The notes beneath the pieces are model-generated. The model saw only the letters and a list, made by a program, of their open reading frames with translations, searched no databases and had not been told where the DNA came from. From Theristus sp. LFF4_11 (Eukaryota; Nematoda; Chromadorea; Monhysterida; Xyalidae), in contig JASANC010003345.1 of NCBI GenBank assembly GCA_030248135.1, positions 1-64,000 of the forward strand: 64,000 nt of DNA, read 5' to 3'. Of the stretch, positions 56,744 through 64,000 are shown one piece after another. How positions within the stretch are numbered: the stretch's first letter is position 1; every line of letters begins with the position of its first letter. The position numbers and the translations under genes were made by a program.

Positions 56744-59700
56744 ATGCCAAAGTCAAAACCAATCAAGCGAGCAAATGCCGCGAGTGCAGCGGCCGACGGC
56801 GTCAGTAGCTTTGATTCAGGTTCAGATGGTTCAACATCGCCGCCCAAGAAATCGTTGTACGATCAAATCCGTGAAGAAAACCTGAAGGCCAGAGATGAAT
56901 TTCTTCGCGAGTTGAATCTGGAGGCTGTCAGTTTACAACTTTACTTAGTTTACAATAGTGATAATTAGGGTTGGCATGGTAAAAATACCGGTTTTTTTAC
57001 CGGTAAAAAAACACGTATTTATACGCGTTTTTTACCAGGGCAAAAATTGGTGCCTTGAAAAAAACGGGAAAAATACCGTTTCTGTATTTTTCCGGTTTTT
57101 TTCGTATTTTTCCGGGTTTTTTTTTCAATTTCGGACCCTGAGTTTTTATATCATTTTTGATGAGAAAATGAGAAAATCTGTGACCAAGAAAAATATGATA
57201 ACGAAATTGACACTGATGTTTTGAAAGAACTGTTAAGCGAGGTGCAAGAATCGGCTGGAGCTGCCGAGCTGAGCTGAAAATTTCAAAAATTCCAAATGTC
57301 GCTCAAAATTGTCTTTCTTGCACAATTCTTTTTGTTTTCTTTTTGATCTGAATTCAAATTCTAAAATCTAAATTCGGTTTAATTGCGTTATTGCAGCAAA
57401 TTGTGTTCGTCTATTGTGACCAAAGACTGTCCGGTTAAAACGCTGTGGTTTTTCCTGTGTAATTGGTGGAATATTAACGATTGAGCAAAAGATAATGTTC
57501 GATTTATTGCTGACCTTTTGGGTTTTCAAGCCCAAACATATTTTATTTTCTTCGTTGGTGCACGATATTTTGAACAAAGCATTCTGAAAGCTGTTTTCAC
57601 AAATCCTGGTTCAAGTTTAAAGTCGGCTGCAAAAAATATGGGGGTTTTACAACTTTTTGGCTTTCGTTTTTTTCCGGTAAAATTACCGTAATTTTACCGG
57701 TAAAAATACAGGTTTTTTTACCACGATTTGAAAAAAACGGTATTTTGCCAACCCTAGTGATAATTAGTGTTGTTGAATGTTTTGCGTTTGCATAATGCTG
57801 CTGATACAATTTGAATATTTCACAAACAAACCCAAGAAACGTCGTTTTTCTAGTGCCGGAAACGGGAGAAGCAATTTCTTTGAATCTATGAATAGGCACC
57901 AAGATACCTTCAGAAGATCTTACATTTTCCACGCACCCTACAGTCTAACAACTCTCTAGCAGCAACTAACTGATTAGTTGGTGATCACGTGATGCCACAC
58001 TTAAAATTTTGGATTTAGATGTCTCAAAAAAAACCAAAAAGTTACGAAGATCCGCGCGTTTTTTACAACCTATTTTAATAAAATCATCGCTCCGCGAAGA
58101 TGCTACAGTATAAGTTATCACTGTATTTGTGTTAATTTTTTATGGTTGACTGCCCAACAAAAAATTTGTCATTTTGGACTTTCTTCTCCAAAGTATAATT
58201 CATTTCCTCCCTTTTCAGTGCTGTTGATGGCCATTTTTGACGCAGTTTTATTGTTAGACACCCAAATTTTATGCCGGACATGTAAAAATTTCCGTTTTGA
58301 CTTTTGGTGTCAACAGACCTTGAAAAAATCCCATGGACAAACTTATCGGTCGTGCCCTGCGTCTAGCGAAAGCATGATGTGTTCAGGAAAACGTGCACAC
58401 AAAACATACGGACAATCAAAATTGATTGACATTTGTGTTGCAGGCAGTGAATGAGCTGAAGACGAGCTTAGCGCCGCCGAAAAGGCCACCGCTGGTGAGG
58501 ATTGTGAAAGAACGCAGACGGGAGCAGCAGCCAAGCGAACTGAGACGCAGCGGGCGCATCGCGCAGCGCCAGTCGACCGTGCCGCTCAATGTGAACGCAA
58601 ATGCACAAGGCAGCGTCAACGATGGACACGGTGGAGCGTCCGCGGAGACACACGCATCGGCAAGCTCACTAGCCGAGGTGTGCCTGACAGCACAGTTATT
58701 CGTGCTTTTGTCCAACTTGACTAAGTTGCACAGTGACACAGACAAACGGCAACAGTTGCAGTTCGTATTGAGCACCACGTACTCACTGCTGTATCATCAT
58801 TTTCAGAATCTGCCCACGATCACCGGTCGACGGTCGTACGGTGCTGGCGACACGTACCCGAAAAAGGCACGTCGCTTTTGTTCACTTTAGGACATTTCGT
58901 TTCTTCGTTTTCTTTTTTTGAGCGTCTCAGCTGTCATTCTAGTTGACATTGGTTTTGTGGGCGTTGCAGCGGCGACCATCTGGCCTGCTGAATGCGCATG
59001 ATTACTATGAGGACTGGATTTGGAAGGGTGAGCCAGAGACATCATCGGCTGCTGAACTCGCAAAATGGGCGACTATTGTGGCCGACGACGACACGAGTGA
59101 GACACGCGAGAACGACAAATTCAAACAGCACATCTGCTGGACGCACGATGAAGACAAGTGCGAACATATTCCATCCTCTAACAACTTGAAAAGCGGTTGT
59201 TTCGAACATTTGTCGTGTTTTTCAGTTGCCCAAACAGAAACAGTTGTTGTGTTTGTGTTCAGCGCGACAGGCCTGCTGCATCGGCTGACGCACAGTCCGA
59301 GCGCGTCGCGACTGAAGCTCACGAAAGATCGCATCTTTTCCATCGGTGTGCATCCGTCCAGCGGTGGCACCAACGGTGCGTTTTTACTCCACTGTTTTGT
59401 TAGCAGTACAAGAGAATAGTGACTGACTGTGACAGTGAATTCGTGCAATTTCTGCAGCTGCTGGTGAAGAGCAGCCAGTTCTGATTGCTGCTGGCGACAA
59501 ATGGGGCCAGCTGGCGTTGGCCGTGGTGCAAACGGAGAAACTGCGTCATTATGGGCTGCCACAATGGGAGCAGCATGACGATGAAAAGTTACAAGGTATA
59601 CGTGCTGAGGGCATGTGCTTGGTCGCAATGCACTGCGCACGTTCGTTTCAATGAAAGCGAATGTTCAGTGCAAACAAGCAGACTTATTGCACTTTGACGT

Positions 59701-61430
59701 GTTCAGTGCGTTTTCAGTGACCTACCCAATCACATTCTCGCGGTACCGCCCGCACGCCAGTCCGATCAACCACTTGGTGTTGCACAATGAGCACGTCCAC
59801 ACAAGCAGCTATGACGGCACCATCAGACGCTTGGACCTGCATCGTGCTGAATTCGACGAGGTCACTCGTGTTTATTGTCTTTTCTTATGGTTCTGCGACT
59901 GAATGCGTCATAGAAACACACAGTTCCATGAGATCGGTCTGAGTCATTTAGGCAATTTTGAATTGCCTCCGCAAGCATGAAACTAATTTTCTTTCAACGT
60001 CTGCAAACGCACTGTGTCGCAGAACCAAAATTTAACGTAATGGTACAGTTCTATGCTCATGATTTTTATTTTTTTACCCAACTTGGAAAACTGGACACCA
60101 GTGGGTCAGTCTCGGATTGACATGCGTACGAATCGATTGCTCTGATTTTCAGTTGTTTCGTGAGCCCAACGAGCAACAGGTGACCTATTTCGATCGTGTT
60201 GATGCGCACACGCTGCTTGTAGGCTTGTACAACAGCGCAGTGGCCACAGTGGACGAACGTTGTGCCAACAAGACTGAGTCTGTGTTGTGTTCATTCATTT
60301 CGTTTCATTTTCGTTAAATTAGTATGAGCTTGCTTATTCTGCAGCTCTGATTGTACCGTGTATGAACTGACAAAACTGCGCGAAACGCCGCGCACAATCA
60401 GCTGCCACCCGACTGACCCAAATCGATTCATCGTCTGCTTCAATACGCGGTAAACTTTGTGAAACACTCGCAGTTATGTTCCATCGTCGAAAACGTTCTG
60501 GCTGCAAAAACCGATTGATTGTCAGTAATTGCATTGTTGTCGTTGCAGCAAAATCTGTGCGTACGACTTGCGCTGCCTGAAAGTGACGTCGAAAACACAG
60601 CAGTCGTTGTTCGAGGTATTTGATGCTGTTTCGTGCTGGTCTGCAGTGAGCAGTGTTACTGTTGCCTTTGTTACTGAATCGTTTGCTGGTTGTCAGATTG
60701 ATTTGCACGGTGGTGGCCTGAGTGCTTTTTATTCGCCACTCACCGGCCGTTCCATCGTGGCCGCCTATCATTACGGCAATTTCGAACGCCAAAAGGACGA
60801 AATTCTTGTCTACGATGTCAGTGACCCGTCCGCCATAACAACCAAGTGTCGCCTCCGGTTTGTTGTTTGAATCAAATTGAATTCTTTCTCGGGTGTGCAA
60901 TTTTTTTTTGTTTTTTAGACACAACAATCACACTGGCCGTTGGCTGACGAAATTCCGGCCGAACTGGCTGCCCGGCAGTGAATCGTTGATCATCAGCGGG
61001 GCAAAGGAGCAGCCACGCACCGTTGATGTTGGTGAAAATGAGATCAGCTGTGTTTCGTTTGTTTGCAGCTTCGGGCATTGCTTGTGCAGCTGACGTCCCA
61101 GTTGGGGGAATGCGCACTCGGTTTACGGATTATATCACAAACAGATAGCGCCCAGGCGATGGCAGAGCCCGCTCGTGGGCGTTGCTTTGTGCATGTGCAA
61201 CATCACTGCGGTATAAATGGTGGGCGCTGTCTGCTGGCGAGCACTTGCAGCGTTTTATGCCGTGTCAGTTCTGCTATTTGCGTCCGTTGCAGATCATCAG
61301 CGCACGTGACGGACGCATGGCACTGCAGCTGCACGAGGCCACGTCCGTCTGCTCGCTGACCGCAGTGCACCCACATCGGCCGTTTGTCGTCGGCGGAAAC
61401 TCGGCCGGCTACGCGTTCATTTGGATGTGA
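56744..61430 (+). CDS. WDR76: WD-repeat protein WDR76-like
   Basis: WDR76 proteins are nuclear WD40-propeller proteins tied to DNA-damage response and CUL4-DDB1 ubiquitin ligases. Exons: 56744-56926, 58444-58677, 58807-58866, 58970-59157, 59263-59375, 59458-59595, 59717-59860, 60153-60277, 60345-60449, 60549-60615, 60697-60857, 60919-about 61030 and a last exon 61293-61430. Family blocks include EFLRELNLEA, SELRRSGRIAQRQS, KDRIFSIGVHPS, AAGDKWGQLAL, PINHLVL with TSSYDGTIRRLDL, TISCHPTDPNRF, YDLRCLKV, FYSPLTGRSIV, HNNHTGRWLTKFRPNWLP and AVHPHRPFVVGGNSAGYAFIW. The junction 58866/58970 needs a GC donor. The link between 61030 and 61293 is unresolved; a small exon may be missing. Intron 1 holds a 789-bp transposable element and another intron a MITE. 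Confidence 0.87.
56967..57755. mobile_element. 789-bp non-autonomous DNA transposon with 10-bp target duplication
   Basis: The termini AGGGTTGGCA and TGCCAACCCT are perfect 10-bp inverted repeats. The flanking AGTGATAATT is perfectly duplicated at 56957-56966 and 57756-57765. Next to both ends lie inverted blocks built on TTTTTACCGGTAAAA and AAAAATACCG. The interior has no transposase-like frame. A duplication of 9-11 bp suggests a Mutator-like source; an 8-bp hAT duplication with chance matches is the alternative. It sits in WDR76 intron 1. The intact duplication suggests fairly recent insertion. Confidence 0.9.
59889..60026. mobile_element. MITE copy with both termini intact (GGTTCTGCGACT family)
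   Basis: This is the best-defined member: GGTTCTGCGACTGAATGCGT at the left end and ACGCACTGTGTCGCAGAACC, its inverted copy, at the right, 138 bp overall. It lies in a WDR76 intron. Its internal blocks (CATTTAGGCAATTTTGA, GCATGAAACTAATTTTC) match the copies at 3.9, 47.1 and 62.4 kb. No transposase is encoded. Confidence 0.85.
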
Positions 61431-62029
61431 CACCAGCGAGCAATGTTGATTGATTGGTTCCGAGGTTACATGTGGCTTGACGTCGTTGTCGGTTTTTATT
61501 GTTTTGTATTATGAATTTATGCAGGTGGTGTTGTCTTGTCACTTCGCTGGTGCTGTTATTTGTTCGCGAGTGTATTTTTACAATTCCATGATAACATTTT
61601 ATCTTTTTTACTGATCGGGTAATCCAATTGAGTCGTGTCGTTGATCTCGAGAATAGTCCGCGCTGGATTTCTGCTCTCACAGTTTCCAGTTTCTTTTGAT
61701 ATTGTGAAAGAATTGCACTTGAAACAGTTGCACCATATTGTGATCTTGTTGCTCGAAACACATTTTGGCACAATGACAGTCAATTTAGTGGACGGACACT
61801 TTATATGAATTCACCAAGACAATGAAATGAATGTTGAATGAATAATCATCAAAATCAAAAAAAAAATATATAAACGGCTGACATGACATTAAAACAAGAC
61901 AATATGGCATTGAAAATTCAGTGCATTACATCACAGTCGCTTTGTGTGCATCGTAAGTTATCAGACTGATTGATACAATCACAATTATCTTTGAAGAATC
62001 CCTACGCAAATACAGCCGAATGAACAACA
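61431..62029. other. Convergent intergenic region, WDR76 and DEG/ENaC genes
   Basis: About 0.6 kb, AT-rich, containing the 3' flanks of both genes. The frame near 61556-61783 (-) is short with no recognisable feature. No RNA or repeat is seen. Confidence 0.5.
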
Positions 62030-63771
62030 TCACCATTTTCGCGGCGCTGCATTATGATTGAAGCTGTCATCGTATCGCGATGTCCTCCGTGGCGCCGTGT
62101 CGCTGCGCGCATTCACCGGATGCACCTGGTCAGCTGCGCGCGATTGCTCTGTTGGTGACTCTGCGGGTGGTCTCATCAAGTAGCAGCATAGTTCAACGAC
62201 TTGCAGTATGCCCAACAGGGACAGGCCACAATAGAGGCCGATGGTGCCACCGACATTTGAGAGCAGAGCGAATATGTCGTATTGTTCGTTCTCGATGATT
62301 GATTCGTAGTTCAACTCCTAAACCGATTGTTATCAATTTCTTGGGTTCTGCCACTGGATGCGTTTGCACCACTATAAAGAAACTAATTTCAATCTTTATG
62401 TGGCTGTTCAAATGACCGGCCCTATTTTGGGGACTCGGATCAGTACCAATTTTGAATTCACGCGTGAAACTGTTCACCTATTTATTCGCGCATTGAGTCT
62501 CGCCAAAATAAAAGTTAACAGACAGACATGTTAAACACATGCAACTCTTTGCATGCTGCCATTTGACTCTAACACCCTGAATGATTAGCTGCCCAAAACA
62601 ATGGGTACAACAAGGCCCGCAATATCATTTTAGCGGGTACAAACCTGAAAGAATACCTCCAACTTTGCGATTGACGCGCGTGCTTTCTCGACCGTGCCCA
62701 TCGTCTCCTCGTGTCCCCCGTCCATTTTTGCGCCCCAGTGCTCCTGCGATTTTTTACTTTTGACGACTTTGAACCTCCTGTAAACCGGCCGACTCAATGA
62801 AAGCACGTACAATGTTTTCGGCAAAGAAATCGTCACGTGGCCAGAGACTGGAGGTGATGCGCGTTGCGAACGAGTGCTCAATGCATGCGGACGGACATTC
62901 CTGGCCACACAACGAGTCTGCCCCGGTGACTGTCATGGTGACCTGGGAGAACAAAACTGGGAAAAATGCGTCTGTGGCATTGAAAACAACACAACCGTCG
63001 AATAAACAATGGCAATCAACTTTGGCTTTTAAATTTGGCATTTTTTTGCGTTACTTACATGACGCAAGCAGTTTCGTACGGTTTCGTTGGTGTAGTCACA
63101 AGCAACGATCCGTCTGCCGGGGAATGCAGCAGTGACTTGCTCGTACGAGACAGCAGTGGCATCCAAGCAGCTGCATTCTTCCAATTGGTGCACCAAGTAG
63201 CACACACGAAAACAAGCGCCCGACGTGTAGTTGACTCCATCGACAAGACCACGCGATTCGAACTCAAGCCAACTGTAGTTTGTATGGGAATCTTTTGAAC
63301 TTGACAATTTCCAACTTGTATGGAGCGAGCTCACTAGTCACACGATGCAGCCAACCAGTCAAGAGCATTTGAAATGCGTGTCACGTCAGAAATACACACA
63401 AAGTTCAAAAAAAAGTTTTCTTTTTCTGACGTCACTGTAAGTCGGTGGTCTACACCTGGATAGACTATTTGTCAGCATCGAAAAGTGTCTTAACTGAATG
63501 TTCTCAGCTGGCGACTTTCAGTGATTACCAAGAAATGCGAAGGTTTGGCAGAACGCTGTTTGACTCACTGTTGATAGAACGTGTCGAACGAGCTGAACCT
63601 GCCGTTGCGTGCGCCGGCGGTTGTGTCCGAGCCGCACGGTTGCCCGCCGTACGGCCACGGAGTCCGCTGGATTACCGTCTGACGCACCGCGACCGAAGTC
63701 TTCAAACCGGGCGAAATCGTGAATCCCTGGTCATCTGGTGACGCTACGTACTCGGCCGGATGCACGTGCAC
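62030..63771 (-). CDS. DEG/ENaC (degenerin/amiloride-sensitive) sodium channel subunit, 3' part
   Basis: These proteins form trimeric Na+ channels with two membrane helices and a Cys-rich extracellular loop; in nematodes they act in touch, acid and neuropeptide sensing. Exons (high to low): 63771-63573, 63272-63059, 62942 to about 62757, about 62725-62645 and 62317-62030. Landmarks in order: FTISPGLKTSVAVRQT then PYGGQPC; YTSGACFRVCYLVHQLEECSCLD; CDYTNETVRNCLRH; LCGQECPSACIEHSF with SSLWP; KLEVFF followed by ELNYESIIENEQYD; and the pore-forming second membrane helix with the selectivity-filter region (LLSNVGGTIGLYCGLSLLGI). The first membrane helix and N-terminus lie beyond the right edge; 63772-64000 looks intronic. 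Joining EVQS... to EHWGAKMDGG requires a very short intron (about 31 nt). One intron holds a MITE. The subfamily is not resolved. Confidence 0.88.
62344..62510 (+). mobile_element. MITE copy (GGTTCTGCGACT family)
   Basis: It begins GGTTCTGCCACTGGATGCGT and ends with GCGCATTGAGTCTCGCC, the degraded inverted terminus. The interior matches the 47.1 kb copy (CAATCTTTATGTGGC, CGCGTGAAACTGTTCACC). It lies in the last intron of the DEG/ENaC gene, antisense to it. Confidence 0.75.
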
Positions 63772-64000
63772 CTGAGCAGAGTTTTTGTGTGAAATCCTTG
63801 TTGTTCGTTTTTTAAGACACTGATTTTGCTTTCTGAGAGTTCTCTTCAGGTTGGATGGGAAACTCATTTCGAACACTAGATGTTGGAGAACTGTTGAGTG
63901 ACTATTCTCAGTGAAAACAACCAAAAAACAATTTTTTACAACTTTCGCAATTTCAACGCAAAACTTTTTTCATGGCACACTTGAAATCCAGTTGCGTCCG

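Overview
The window is nuclear DNA of a nematode. The clearest marker is a cuticle collagen whose first exon encodes the nematode-type collagen N-terminal domain; orthologues of dnj-27, ztf-11 and a cuticlin-type ZP protein fit this. Genes are intron-rich with mostly short GT-AG introns. Several start codons lie a few bases after a splice-acceptor AG, which suggests spliced-leader trans-splicing. I cannot place the species.

Layout, left to right. (1) 211-4524 (+): 3' part of an ERdj5/dnj-27 co-chaperone-reductase ending in RDEL. (2) 5589-9518 (-): cuticle collagen with an unusually long Ser/Thr/Pro-rich C-terminal region. (3) About 9.5-26.35 kb: a 17 kb interval with no recognisable gene. (4) 26355-29934 (+): MyT1-type CCHHC zinc-finger factor (ztf-11-like) with four fingers and a CtBP-type motif. 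(5) 32834-34816 (+): Cys-rich, Ly6/three-finger-like surface protein. (6) 35726-38448 (+): a complete ten-exon xylose isomerase, unexpected in an animal. (7) 39470-41559 (+): cuticlin-type ZP protein. (8) 41879-45452 (-): CTNNBL1, whose first intron carries 30 copies of a 20-bp unit built on CACGTG. (9) 47314-54573 (-): FRMD3/FRMD5-like FERM protein with a C-terminal membrane segment; one intron holds a decayed mariner-like transposon. (10) 56744-61430 (+): WDR76-like WD-repeat protein. (11) 62030 to beyond the right edge (-): DEG/ENaC channel subunit.

Mobile DNA is concentrated in introns: two tRNA-derived SINE-like elements, one MITE family with at least five copies sharing the inverted terminus GGTTCTGCGACT, a 789-bp element with 10-bp direct flanks, and the mariner-like element. 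Runs of 7-14 G occur near 0.12, 54.9 and 56.4 kb.

The genes are not an operon or one pathway; they mix ER folding, cuticle and matrix (collagen, ZP), neural transcription, sugar isomerisation, splicing (CTNNBL1), cortex/membrane, chromatin and ion-channel roles. Exon ends were set by eye from splice motifs, phase and homology, so many may be off by a few codons.
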